A stretch of 64,000 nucleotides of DNA from contig PBLF01000020.1 of NCBI GenBank assembly GCA_002722295.1, positions 124,388 to 188,387 on the forward strand. The letters run 5' to 3'. A program made the position numbers and the translations under genes. The stretch comes from Stappia sp. GTDB lineage: Bacteria > Pseudomonadota > Alphaproteobacteria > Rhizobiales > Stappiaceae. This document shows positions 15,903 to 24,122 of this stretch, piece after piece. Numbering within the stretch: the stretch's first letter is position 1; each line of letters begins with the position of its first letter. The notes under the pieces are model-generated. The model saw only the letters and a program-made list of their open reading frames with translations. It made no database searches and was not told the DNA's origin.

Positions 15903-16700
15903 ATGGGACACCTCGTCTCGTCGGGTCCGAAGGTTCTGATCGGTGCGGACGGCGCGCGTACCGAAAACTTTCTGGACGGTCTCGACCCGAGAAGCCGGCT
16001 TCTGGCCGCCTTGTTCTTCGCGATCCTTGTCGTCAGCCTCAAGAGCCTGGCCGTGCTGGCGCTCGGCTTCGGCGTTTCGCTGGCCATGCTGCTTGCCACC
16101 CGTCTGCCGCTGAAGGGAACGCTGCGGCGCATGGCGGCGATGGACGGCTTTATCATCTTCATGCTCGTGCTGCTGCCGTTCACGGTTCCGGGCACGCCGC
16201 TCTTCTTCGTATTCGGCTTTCCGTTCTCGCTCGAGGGCGCGCTGAAGGCAGCGGAGATCGCGCTCAAGGCCAATGCGGTCATCCTGATGCTCATGGTGCT
16301 CGTGGGAACGCTGGAGCCGGTGACGCTCGGACACGCGCTGCACAGGCTCAGGACACCCGAGACACTCGTGCATCTTTTGATGTTCACCGTGCGCTACATC
16401 TCCGTGCTTCATCAGGAGTACCAGAGGCTGCGGGGTGCGATGAAGGTGCGTTCGTTCCGCCTTCGCAACTCGCTTCATACCTACAAGTCGATCGGATACC
16501 TCGTCGGAATGATGCTCGTGCGGTCCGTCGATCGCTCCGAAAGGATCCTCGCGGCGATGAAATGCCGAGGGTTCACGGGCGCCATTCCGCTTCTCGATGC
16601 GATGCGTTTCTCGAAGCGCGATGCCGTTTTCGCGGCTTTGGTGTCTGTCGTTGGCGGCACGCTGCTTATCCTGGAGTGGGGCAATGGCACCGCTTATTGA
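15903..16700 (+). CDS. cbiQ: Cobalt ECF transporter T-component CbiQ
   Basis: A 265-residue transmembrane coupling subunit. It has DPRSRLLAALFFAILVVSLK at the N-terminus, several TM helices and the cytoplasmic helices with conserved Ala-Arg-Gly-type coupling motifs (here LRGAMKVRSF and ILAAMKCRGFTG) that contact the ATPase. It overlaps cbiO by 17 bases. In the complex it links ATP hydrolysis by CbiO to toppling of CbiM. Confidence 0.93.
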   Translation: MGHLVSSGPKVLIGADGARTENFLDGLDPRSRLLAALFFAILVVSLKSLAVLALGFGVSLAMLLATRLPLKGTLRRMAAMDGFIIFMLVLLPFTVPGTPLFFVFGFPFSLEGALKAAEIALKANAVILMLMVLVGTLEPVTLGHALHRLRTPETLVHLLMFTVRYISVLHQEYQRLRGAMKVRSFRLRNSLHTYKSIGYLVGMMLVRSVDRSERILAAMKCRGFTGAIPLLDAMRFSKRDAVFAALVSVVGGTLLILEWGNGTAY

Positions 16701-17355
16701 ACTGGATGGTCTCCATTTCGGCTATCACGGCCATGCGCCCGTATTGAGAGGGGCTTCGCTCACCCTGCACACGGGCGAGCGCCTGGCGATCAGCGGTCAC
16801 AATGGCGCGGGCAAGAGCACGCTGCTGCGGATGATCGTCGGACTGCTGAAGCCGTCCCGGGGCATGGTGCGCGCCTTCGGGCGCGAGTGTCGGGAGGAGG
16901 CCGACTTTCACGACGTCCGGCGCCGCGCCGGCTTCGTGTTCCAGGACCCCGACGACCAGCTTTTCTGTCCGACCGTGGCGGAGGATGTGGCCTTCGGCCC
17001 GCTCAACCTCGGCAAGAGCCGGGCGGAAGCATCGCGGATCGTCGACGAGGTGCTTGAGCAGCTCGACCTGACGTTTCTGCGGGACCGGATCACGTACAAG
17101 CTTTCAGGCGGAGAGAAGCGGCTCGTCAGCCTCGCGACGGTGCTTGCCATGGAGCCGGATGTCCTGCTTCTCGATGAGCCGACGAATGCGCTCGACGAGA
17201 AGAACGAGGCGCGGCTTATCGAGATCCTTCTCGGACTGCCCCAGGCGATGATCATCGTCTCCCACGATGCCGATTTCCGCGCCCGGCTCGCGACCCGCGC
17301 GCTGCGCCTGGAACACGGGGGCCTTGTCGCAAGGGCACAGGGGGTAGCCTCGTAG
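16684..17355 (+). CDS. cbiO: Cobalt ECF transporter ATPase CbiO
   Basis: A 223-residue ABC ATPase. Walker A is GHNGAGKST (residues 38-46), Q-loop FVFQDPDDQLF, signature LSGGEKRLVSLA, Walker B DVLLLDEPTNALD, and the switch His is in IVSHDADF. ATG 16684 is chosen because MAPLIELDGLHFGY is the normal N-terminus; it overlaps cbiQ by 17 bases. This closes the riboswitch-controlled importer. It is somewhat shorter than the usual 260-280-residue CbiO because it lacks the C-terminal extension. Confidence 0.93.
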   Translation: MAPLIELDGLHFGYHGHAPVLRGASLTLHTGERLAISGHNGAGKSTLLRMIVGLLKPSRGMVRAFGRECREEADFHDVRRRAGFVFQDPDDQLFCPTVAEDVAFGPLNLGKSRAEASRIVDEVLEQLDLTFLRDRITYKLSGGEKRLVSLATVLAMEPDVLLLDEPTNALDEKNEARLIEILLGLPQAMIIVSHDADFRARLATRALRLEHGGLVARAQGVAS

Positions 17356-17421
17356 ACGAGGCATGTCGTTGCGGTTTTGGCGGAAGGCGCGCCGGAAATG
17401 CGTGGAACATCCGTGCTTGCA

Positions 17422-17440
17422 TATCCCCTCCAGGGGGATA
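17422..17440. promoter_or_regulatory. CsoR/RcnR-family operator candidate
   Basis: TATCCCC-N5-GGGGATA is a perfect 7-bp inverted repeat with a C/G tract flanked by A/T, the general form bound by CsoR, RcnR, FrmR and InrS proteins. It ends 10 bases before the ATG of the metal-sensor gene, where bound repressor would block both transcription and the leader. The importer operon ends 66 bases upstream. Confidence 0.7.
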
Positions 17441-17450
17441 GGATGAAAGC

Positions 17451-17714
17451 ATGGAGCACGAAACGCACGGTGATGTGGTCAAACGCCTGAAACGGGCATC
17501 CGGCCACTTGCAGAAAACGATCTCGATGATCGAGGACGGGCGGTCCTGCGTTGATGTCGCCCAGCAGCTCCATGCCGTAAGCAAGGCGATCGAGCAGGCG
17601 AAGCGCGTGTTTATCCACGATCACATCGACCACTGTCTCGAGGGCAGCGCCAACGAACCGAGGGATCAGGCCGCTCTCGTCGCCGAGTTTCGCGAGATCT
17701 CGAAGTATCTTTGA
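17451..17714 (+). CDS. CsoR/RcnR-family metal-sensing repressor
   Basis: An 87-residue all-helical repressor of the DUF156 family. Candidate ligands are His3/His6 at the N-terminus, Cys33, His58 and Cys62. The Cys-x24-His-x3-Cys spacing matches CsoR and the nickel sensor InrS rather than E. coli RcnR, which has His where Cys62 lies. The neighbour RcnA-type exporter argues for Co/Ni rather than Cu sensing. It is 12 bases upstream of the exporter gene and has an inverted-repeat operator before it, so autorepression lifted by metal is likely. Confidence 0.88.
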   Translation: MEHETHGDVVKRLKRASGHLQKTISMIEDGRSCVDVAQQLHAVSKAIEQAKRVFIHDHIDHCLEGSANEPRDQAALVAEFREISKYL

Positions 17715-17726
17715 GAGGCGTGTGCG

Positions 17727-18608
17727 ATGGATATCAACGCTGCCGTCGCAGCGGGGGCGGAGAATCCGCTGCTGCTGTTTGCAATGGCGCTGGTGCTGGG
17801 AGCCCTGCACGGGCTTGAGCCCGGGCACAGCAAGACCATGATGGCGGCCTATATCATCGCCATCCGCGGCACCGCGTTTCAGGCGTTGTTGCTTGGCCTT
17901 TCGGCGGCGGCCTCGCATGTCGTCATCGTCTGGCTTCTTGCAATCCTCGGACTCCGCTATGGCAACGAACTGATCGGGGACGATCTCGAGCCGGTTCTCA
18001 TGGCGGTCTCCGGCGTCATCATCGTGGGCGTGGGGCTCTGGGTCTTGCGGCAGGCCCTTGGGGAGCGGAGAAGGCGCCGCCACGACCTCTCACATGAGCC
18101 CGTTCACAGGCACCATGCCGTTGCGGCCGGAGTGTCCGCGCATCATGCGGCCCCTCATCGGCATGATCATTTTCACGCTCATGCCCATGGGGGGAGCACC
18201 GGTCACCGGCATCCCCGCGACATCGCGCAGGCGGATGCTCACACGATGGCACATGCTCGCCAGATCGAGGCCCGGGTGCAGGATGGCCGGACATCGACGT
18301 TGCAGACCATCCTGCTCGGCCTTTCCGGCGGGTTGATACCCTGTCCCGCCGCGATCACGGTGCTTCTGCTGTGCCTTCAGCTCAAGAAGATGGCCCTTGG
18401 CCTCACGCTGGTTGCCGCATTCAGTGTTGGCCTGGCGGTGACGCTCGTTGCCGTCGGCGTCACGGCGGCCGTGGGAGTTCGTTATGCAGCCCACCGGACG
18501 CCATGGCTCGACAGGCTCTTGCAGAAGGCCCCTTTCGCGTCCGCCGTCCTCATCTGTCTGCTCGGCATCGCGATGATCGTCTCCGCGATCGGCCACGGTC
18601 ATCCCTGA
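17727..18608 (+). CDS. rcnA: RcnA/NiCoT-type nickel/cobalt efflux protein
   Basis: A 293-residue membrane protein. The first helices contain the NicO motif ALHGLEPGHSKTMMAAY. A cytoplasmic loop at about residues 120-180 is very rich in His (HRHHAVAAGVSAHHAAPHRH and HFHAHAHGG), and LSGGLIPCPAAITVLLLCL lies in the second half. These are hallmarks of RcnA exporters. Together with the upstream sensor it forms a detoxification unit placed directly behind the cobalt importer, giving import and export arms side by side. Confidence 0.9.
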   Translation: MDINAAVAAGAENPLLLFAMALVLGALHGLEPGHSKTMMAAYIIAIRGTAFQALLLGLSAAASHVVIVWLLAILGLRYGNELIGDDLEPVLMAVSGVIIVGVGLWVLRQALGERRRRRHDLSHEPVHRHHAVAAGVSAHHAAPHRHDHFHAHAHGGSTGHRHPRDIAQADAHTMAHARQIEARVQDGRTSTLQTILLGLSGGLIPCPAAITVLLLCLQLKKMALGLTLVAAFSVGLAVTLVAVGVTAAVGVRYAAHRTPWLDRLLQKAPFASAVLICLLGIAMIVSAIGHGHP

Positions 18609-18653
18609 TGCCGTGAGGGACGGGCACCCTTGGCCTACCCTCCGGGCCGCCAG

Positions 18654-19526
18654 TCAGGCAGCCTTTCCGGAGCGATATCCTTCCTCGCCCATGATCTGTC
18701 TTGCGAGTGCCTGAACCGCCCGCGAGCTTGCATTCCTGCCGACACGTACGACGGTTGCAACGTGGGGCGGAGGCGCGAAGCCGTCTGCAATGGCCTCGAT
18801 TTCAGGGCCCACATGATCCGCGCTGATCAACGTGACGCCCAGGCCGGATTTCAGGGCGGACAGTATGCCGGCAAGGCTTGCGCATCTCATGACGGTCGAA
18901 AAGCCATGCGGAGGCAGCGGACACGCTTCCATGGCCCAGCGGCGATAGAAGCAGGTGTCATCGAAGGCGAGGAAGGGGATCGGCCGTTGCCAGTCGAGCT
19001 CCAGGTCGCGGGACTTCGCCCAGACCAGTTCGCTCTCGGAGAGGAGAAGGTCGTCGTGGCGCTTCCGGTCCCGGAAAATCTGGAAGATGCCGATATCGAT
19101 CTCGCCCCGGTCAAGCTGGGTGGCAATCGTCAGGCTCTGGGCGACGTCGGTAAGGACCGTGACGTCGGGCTGCAATCGCGTGAAGTGTCCGAGGACGCGG
19201 GCCAATGCGCCATGCGTTGCCTGTTCGGTGACGCCAAGGCGGATCAGGCCACTCAGCGGATCGGTGCTCAGGCTTGCGACGGCCTCATTGTTGATCGCCA
19301 GAATGCGACGGGCGTAGTGGAGAAGGCGCTCTCCCTCCGGCGTGAAGACCGATTGTCCTGGCCGACGGTTGAGAAGCGTGCAGCCAAGTCCTTCCTCAAG
19401 GCGCCGGATCTTGTGGGACACGGCCGACTGGGAGAGACCCAGATGGTGTGCCGCCCGCGTCACGCCGCCGTGGTCCCTGATTGCGCAGAGCGCCTGAAGT
19501 GCGCCGATGTCGAGTTTCGGAGTCAT
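18654..19526 (-). CDS. LysR-family transcriptional regulator
   Basis: A 290-residue LysR protein. The N-terminal winged HTH (ALCAIRDHGGVTRAAHHLGL, SQSAVSHKIRRLEEGLG) is followed by a periplasmic-binding-like effector domain. It is divergent from an alpha/beta hydrolase gene 103 bases away, so it probably regulates that gene; the spacer is AT-rich (TTTTTGTCAAT region) as expected for a LysR site. The ligand is unknown. Confidence 0.88.
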   Translation of the reverse strand: MTPKLDIGALQALCAIRDHGGVTRAAHHLGLSQSAVSHKIRRLEEGLGCTLLNRRPGQSVFTPEGERLLHYARRILAINNEAVASLSTDPLSGLIRLGVTEQATHGALARVLGHFTRLQPDVTVLTDVAQSLTIATQLDRGEIDIGIFQIFRDRKRHDDLLLSESELVWAKSRDLELDWQRPIPFLAFDDTCFYRRWAMEACPLPPHGFSTVMRCASLAGILSALKSGLGVTLISADHVGPEIEAIADGFAPPPHVATVVRVGRNASSRAVQALARQIMGEEGYRSGKAA

Positions 19527-19629
19527 GTCGTGAACATGACAGATATCGCTGAAAACAGGAAATCAATTCATTTTTGTCAATCTTATGCGTGACCTAGATT
19601 GCGCTCGGCAACCGCAACTGGAGACCGAG

Positions 19630-20496
19630 ATGAGCCATATTCTGGGAAATCATGCCGTAGTCGATGGAAACAGGCTGGCCTATGGGGTTCATGGGGAAGG
19701 CGAGCCGGTCGTGCTCTTGCACGGGACGCCGTCTTCCTCCCTGATCTGGCGCAACGTCGTGCCACGTCTCGTGGCGGCCGGATACAAGGTGCACGTCTAC
19801 GACCTCCTGGGGTATGGCCGGTCCGAGCGCCCCGTGGACCCGTCCGTGGATACCTCGGTCAGCGCGCAGGTTCCGCTGCTGGAAAAGCTTCTGGCGCATT
19901 GGGACCTGGATACGGTGCATCTCGTCGGCCATGATTTCGGTGGTGGGATCGCGCAACGTTTCGGTGTTTTCCATCCTGATCGGCTGCGTTCGCTCACGCT
20001 CATGGATGCGGTCTGTTTCGACAGTTCCCCCTCCAGGCAGGCCCAGGTGCAACTGGCCGCGGGGTTTGAGGCCTTGATCAAGGCGCCCGATGACGAGCAT
20101 CGTGCCCATTTCCGCCAGTGGCTGCTGTCGGCGGTTTGGGACAAGGAGGCCTTTGCCGCAGGGCCGCTCGAGACCTACGTCGACATGATTTCGGGGCCGA
20201 TCGGTCAGGGCAGCTACTTTCAGCATCAGGCGCGCCACTATCAGGCGAAGCACACGATGGAGGTGGCGGACCGCTTGCCTGAACTTGGAAGGCTGCCGGT
20301 GAAGATTATCTGGGGCGCGGATGATGCCTGGCAGTCCGTCACGTGGGCGGAGCGCCTGCACCGCACGATCCCGGGTTCCGAGCTGAGTGTGCTTGAAAAT
20401 ACCGGGCACTTCGCGCCCGAGGACCGGCCCGAGGAGATCGCCGACCTCCTGATCGCCTTCCTTGCCAAGGCGTCCCGGCAGGGGCGTGCGGCGTGA
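19630..20496 (+). CDS. Alpha/beta hydrolase with Asp nucleophile (haloalkane dehalogenase/epoxide hydrolase-like)
   Basis: A 288-residue alpha/beta hydrolase. The stretch HGTPSSSLIWRNVVPRL closely resembles haloalkane dehalogenases, and the nucleophile elbow GHDFGG has Asp102. A late DDAWQSVTWAE and catalytic His in ENTGHFAPEDRP complete the triad. The two halide-stabilising residues of dehalogenases (Asn in HGN, Trp after the nucleophile) are Thr and Phe here, so dehalogenation is doubtful and epoxide or another ester-like substrate is possible. ATG 19630 has GAGACCGAG upstream. It is divergent from the LysR gene that likely controls it. Confidence 0.85.
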   Translation: MSHILGNHAVVDGNRLAYGVHGEGEPVVLLHGTPSSSLIWRNVVPRLVAAGYKVHVYDLLGYGRSERPVDPSVDTSVSAQVPLLEKLLAHWDLDTVHLVGHDFGGGIAQRFGVFHPDRLRSLTLMDAVCFDSSPSRQAQVQLAAGFEALIKAPDDEHRAHFRQWLLSAVWDKEAFAAGPLETYVDMISGPIGQGSYFQHQARHYQAKHTMEVADRLPELGRLPVKIIWGADDAWQSVTWAERLHRTIPGSELSVLENTGHFAPEDRPEEIADLLIAFLAKASRQGRAA

Positions 20497-20535
20497 CGGC
20501 CTTTGCCTCGGCAACTCGTGGAGCGCGGTGAGGGA

Positions 20536-20617
20536 GACGGCTTCACAGCCGTCAGTCGCACCGGGCGGCGGGCATCGGGAGGAGAGGGGGCTCCCTCCCG
20601 TGCTTTTCGCCGCCCGG
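20536..20617. terminator. Nested hairpins between convergent hydrolase and citrate synthase genes
   Basis: GACGGCT-TCAC-AGCCGTC (20536-20553) is followed by a larger structure in which CCGGGCGGCG (20561-20570) pairs with CGCCGCCCGG (20608-20617) and encloses CGGGAGG/CCTCCCG. A TTTT lies at 20604-20607. It is likely a bidirectional transcription end. Confidence 0.6.
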
Positions 20618-20634
20618 TCTCTTGCGTTTGCCGA

Positions 20635-21741
20635 CTATACGGCCAGGGTTTGCACGCCAGGCATGGGGCCGACATAGCGTGATTGCGGCCGGATCAGCCG
20701 GCCCAGTTTTTCCTGCTCCAGGACATGGGCTGTCCACCCGGCCATGCGGCCGATTGCGAAGATGTTGGTGAAACTGTCGCGCGGGATGCCGAGCGCCTCG
20801 AGAACCAGCGCGGTGAAGAACTCGACATTGGTTTCCAGCGGGCGCAGCGGCTTCTTGCGGGCAAGCTGCGCCAGGGCTTCGGCCTCGACCGCCTCGGCAA
20901 AGACGATGCGCGTGCCGCCATCGCGCAGCGTCCCGACGACGCCTTTCAGAACATCGGCGCGGGGATCGCGGACGCGATAGATGCGGTGCCCGAAGCCCAT
21001 CAGACGCTCGCCATTCGCCAGCGCCGCCTCGATCCACGGGCGAATGCCGGCCTCGTCCCCAATGGCATCCAGCATGTCGAGAACCGGCCCAGGAGCGCCG
21101 CCGTGCAGGGGGCCCTTCAAGGCGCAGAGGCCGCCGACGACAGCCGAAAGCAGCCCGGCCTGCGTGGAAGAGATGACCCGCGCGGCGAAGGTGGATGCGT
21201 TCAGTCCGTGATCCGCGACGGTGACCAGATAGGCGTTCAGGGCCCGGACATGGTCGGGAGCCGGTGTCTTGCCATGCAACATGCGCAGAAAATCATGGGC
21301 GTGACCGAGTGAAGCGTCCGGTTCCAGTGGAGCCTTGCCGGCCCGGCGCCGCGCAATGGCGGCCGCAAAGACCGGCGTCGCGGCTACGGCCAGGACATGA
21401 TGCGGTGTGTCCTCGGCATCCGCCAGGGACGACAACAGCAGCCGCAGTGCCTCGACCGGAGAGAGTGTGTCGGTCGCCGGGAGCAGTGCTTCCGTCCTGG
21501 CAAAGACGGTGCGCCGTGCGGCGCCGAGTGCTTTCCGGATGTCGCCCCCGGTCGTCGGGGCGGGGGCGAGGTCTTCCCAGAGCAGGCCGAGAACGGCCTC
21601 GAAGCTCCAGTCCGCAAGGTCGGCGAGATCATGGCCGCGCAGGACCAGCCGGCCGGCCGCACCATCGACAAGACACAGCCTTGTCTCGGCAGCGACCACA
21701 TTATCAAGGCCCGGCTCGATGGACGTCAGGTCGTTGATCAT
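20635..21741 (-). CDS. Citrate synthase-like protein with catalytic Asp replaced by Glu
   Basis: A 368-residue type II-like short citrate synthase. Both catalytic histidines are present (ALKGPLHGGAPG and LMGFGHRIYRVRDPRA), and the substrate Arg segment LIRPQSRYVGP is conserved. The catalytic Asp, normally in an NVDF motif, is Glu in TNVEFFTALVLEALG. ATG 21741 follows AGGAG; an upstream in-frame ATG would add 18 unrelated residues. It is divergent, 82 bases apart, from an HTH-fused citrate synthase paralogue. This pair is not the housekeeping gltA by context; 2-methylcitrate synthase or a specialised citrate synthase are alternatives. Confidence 0.85.
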   Translation of the reverse strand: MINDLTSIEPGLDNVVAAETRLCLVDGAAGRLVLRGHDLADLADWSFEAVLGLLWEDLAPAPTTGGDIRKALGAARRTVFARTEALLPATDTLSPVEALRLLLSSLADAEDTPHHVLAVAATPVFAAAIARRRAGKAPLEPDASLGHAHDFLRMLHGKTPAPDHVRALNAYLVTVADHGLNASTFAARVISSTQAGLLSAVVGGLCALKGPLHGGAPGPVLDMLDAIGDEAGIRPWIEAALANGERLMGFGHRIYRVRDPRADVLKGVVGTLRDGGTRIVFAEAVEAEALAQLARKKPLRPLETNVEFFTALVLEALGIPRDSFTNIFAIGRMAGWTAHVLEQEKLGRLIRPQSRYVGPMPGVQTLAV

Positions 21742-21786
21742 CTGTTTCTCCTGTTTGACAGGCGGCAGGATGATGACGCATCTTAT

Positions 21787-21815
21787 ATTGATCAATCTTG
21801 ATTCATAAAATCAAT
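21787..21815. promoter_or_regulatory. Palindromic AT-rich operator candidates between the two citrate synthase genes
   Basis: ATTGATCAAT (21787-21796) is a perfect palindrome. TTGATT-CATAA-AATCAA (21798-21803 / 21809-21814) is a perfect inverted repeat 1 base further on. They occupy the middle of the 82-base gap between the divergent genes. The TTGAT half-site recurs four times, which suggests cooperative binding by the HTH-fused protein. Confidence 0.5.
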
Positions 21816-21823
21816 GTAAGAAG

Positions 21824-23011
21824 ATGGCTGAAACAGACTCCCTCCTCAGCGCCGAAGAGGCCGCAGAACGGCTCGGCATCAGCCGCGCGACGCTCTACTC
21901 CTACGTGAGCCGTGGACTTATCAGGGCGGTCGAAGGCGTGGATGATCCGCGTCGACGCCTCTATGACGCGCATGACGTCGACCGGATGCGGCATCGCAAG
22001 AGTGTTGGCCGGCGACCGCGCGACGTCGCGGCGACGACACTCGACTGGGGCTTCCCTGTCCTGTGCTCGGGCATTTCCCTGATTGATCACGGACGTCTGC
22101 ACTACCGGGGACGGGAGGCGGTGAAATGGGCCGGGCACGCGTCGCTCGAGGATACGGCGCGGCTGTTGTGGTCGTGCGGTGACGTCGATCCCTTTGATGG
22201 GGAAGGGCGCGCGGAACCATTCTGGGACAGCGGGCTTCTGAAGCAGGCGACGCAGTTGCCCCTGACGGAGCGCTGCCAGATCCTGTTGCCTTTCGTTTCG
22301 GTGGGACGGGCAACCGCGTGGCAACGTGGCAACCGGACACTCTGGTCCGGTGGTGCGGCGCTGTTGCGCGCTATCGCCGGGGCGGCCGTCGGAGCGATGC
22401 CGGATGACCGTCCCGTTCATGAGCATCTTGCGGCGGTCTGGGATCTCGACGTTGCCGCGACGGATGTGGTCCGGCGCGCGCTCGTGCTGTTGGCGGATCA
22501 CGAACTGAATGCCTCGGCATTTGCCGTACGCGTGGTGGCGTCGACCGGCGCTTCGCTCGGCGCCTGCCTGAATGCGGGTCTTTCGGCGCTCAGCGGTCCC
22601 CTGCACGGGGGGACGACCAGCCTTGCGGTGCGGTTGCTGGAGGAGTGTGACGGTGACGCGGAAGCGGTCGTCGAGTCGCGTCTGCGCCGGGGCGAGAGGA
22701 TACCCGGGTTCGGTCATCCGCTTTATCCGGAAGGCGACCCGAGAGCCGCGGCCTTGCTTCCGCTGTTGCCGGAGAATGCCGACCAGGCGGCGCTGATCGA
22801 CGTGATGGCGGAGGCCACCGGCAAACCGCCGAACGTCGACTTCGCACTTGCCTCGATCTGCCGGGCATTCGACTTACCGCCGGAAAGCGGACACGTCCTG
22901 TTCGCGGTGGGCAGGACGGTCGGGTGGATCGCACACGCCCTGGAACAATATGGAGAAGGCAGGCTCATCCGGCCGCGCGCCCGATATAGCGGGCCGCCGC
23001 CGGAATCATGA
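21824..23011 (+). CDS. Citrate synthase family protein with N-terminal helix-turn-helix
   Basis: A 395-residue fusion. Residues about 5-60 are a MerR/excisionase-type HTH (LLSAEEAAERLGISRATLYS, YVSRGLIRAVEGVDDPRRRL). Residues about 65-395 are a citrate synthase fold that keeps all three catalytic residues: His in LSGPLHGGTTSL, His in IPGFGHPLYPEGDPRA and Asp in PNVDFALASICRAF, plus LIRPRARYSGP. It could be an enzyme, a ligand-sensing repressor that uses the active site as sensor, or both. It is divergent from a plain citrate synthase paralogue. The RBS is a weak GTAAGAAG. Confidence 0.88.
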   Translation: MAETDSLLSAEEAAERLGISRATLYSYVSRGLIRAVEGVDDPRRRLYDAHDVDRMRHRKSVGRRPRDVAATTLDWGFPVLCSGISLIDHGRLHYRGREAVKWAGHASLEDTARLLWSCGDVDPFDGEGRAEPFWDSGLLKQATQLPLTERCQILLPFVSVGRATAWQRGNRTLWSGGAALLRAIAGAAVGAMPDDRPVHEHLAAVWDLDVAATDVVRRALVLLADHELNASAFAVRVVASTGASLGACLNAGLSALSGPLHGGTTSLAVRLLEECDGDAEAVVESRLRRGERIPGFGHPLYPEGDPRAAALLPLLPENADQAALIDVMAEATGKPPNVDFALASICRAFDLPPESGHVLFAVGRTVGWIAHALEQYGEGRLIRPRARYSGPPPES

Positions 23012-23144
23012 GCCTCGTGACCGACCAGTCCCGTTTCTGCCCGTGTCCGGCCACCCAGACCAAATTAAAGAGCCGTATCTCGGGGGCGCGGAGGTGGTTT
23101 CCGGAAAGCGCAGCCTTCCTCTCCACCACCGGGCAGGCGTGCAG

Positions 23145-23993
23145 TTACTCGGGGCCGAGGTTCAACAGCGCGCAACGGAATTCCGGTTCGCTGAGGACCA
23201 CTTCCCCGGCCCCGAGTGCCTGAGCGCGGCCGAGCGCGCGGGCGGTAAGCATCTGAGCCATTTCGACCGCATGCGGCAGGTCGTGACCGCTCCCTAGACC
23301 GGCCACGACCAGTCCGGAGAACAGGTCGCCCGTACCGGGCAGGGCGATCGGCAGGTGCTCGGTCGGATGCCGGCTGATGCCGTCGGGACCGAGAATGATA
23401 CTCTCGAGCCAACCCTCGGAGGTATCGTCCAACGTGCATCCGGTAACGATCAGGTGGCCGGTCTGGGAGGTCCGCAGCGCTTCTTTCGCCGCCTGGAGGT
23501 CGGTGAGGGTGCTGATCCTCCGACCCGTGAGCCAGGACAGTTCGAACGGGTTCGGCGTGGCGAGGTCCGCCAGCGGCAGCAGTCGGTCGCGCATGGTGTC
23601 CGCAATGGCCTCCGGCACGTAGAGGCCGGGGCCGTCGTCCCCCATCACCGGGTCGCAGAGATAGGTCAGCCGCGGGTTGAGGGCTTTCGCCTCGGCCACG
23701 AAGTCGGCGACCATCTCAGCCACCTCCGGCGAACCGATATAGCCAGAGACGATAAACCGCGCCCGCTCCGCCAGTCCCCGTTCGCGAGCGCCCTGCAGCA
23801 GGTCGGAGAAGAACTCCGGCGGCAGCGGGCGGCCACGCAGGGTGGGGTAGTCGGGGGTGTTGGAGAAAATCACGGTCGGGATCGCCGCGACTTCCAGCCC
23901 CGCTGCCTGCATCGGGAAAAGCGCGGCCGAGTTGCCCACGTGGCCGAAGACCACCTGGCTCTGGATCGAGATCACGAAGGGAGGATGAGGCAT
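23145..23993 (-). CDS. pdxY: Pyridoxal kinase PdxY
   Basis: A 282-residue ribokinase-superfamily kinase that phosphorylates pyridoxal in the PLP salvage pathway. Hallmarks are VISIQSQVVFGHVGNSAALF and GLEVAAIPTVIFSNTPDY at the N-terminus, CDPVMGDDGPGLYV in the middle, TPNPFELSWLTG, and the catalytic GTGDLFSGL with the general-base Asp. The length is normal. It stands alone on the minus strand and is not in an operon with PLP enzymes. Confidence 0.93.
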   Translation of the reverse strand: MPHPPFVISIQSQVVFGHVGNSAALFPMQAAGLEVAAIPTVIFSNTPDYPTLRGRPLPPEFFSDLLQGARERGLAERARFIVSGYIGSPEVAEMVADFVAEAKALNPRLTYLCDPVMGDDGPGLYVPEAIADTMRDRLLPLADLATPNPFELSWLTGRRISTLTDLQAAKEALRTSQTGHLIVTGCTLDDTSEGWLESIILGPDGISRHPTEHLPIALPGTGDLFSGLVVAGLGSGHDLPHAVEMAQMLTARALGRAQALGAGEVVLSEPEFRCALLNLGPE

Positions 23994-24122
23994 CTGATGG
24001 TGTCCGGTTCGGGGGCTTGCGCATGCCGACAGGCGAGCTCTTGCCGGGCGATGACGTTTGTCTCCCGGCGGGGTGGGCGAGGCGAATGATCGTGGTTATT
24101 CGGCAGAGGCGGGCAGGCGGGT

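Noticed and set aside
19630..20496. Calling the hydrolase a haloalkane dehalogenase
   Set aside because: Both halide-stabilising residues are missing, so only the superfamily is named.
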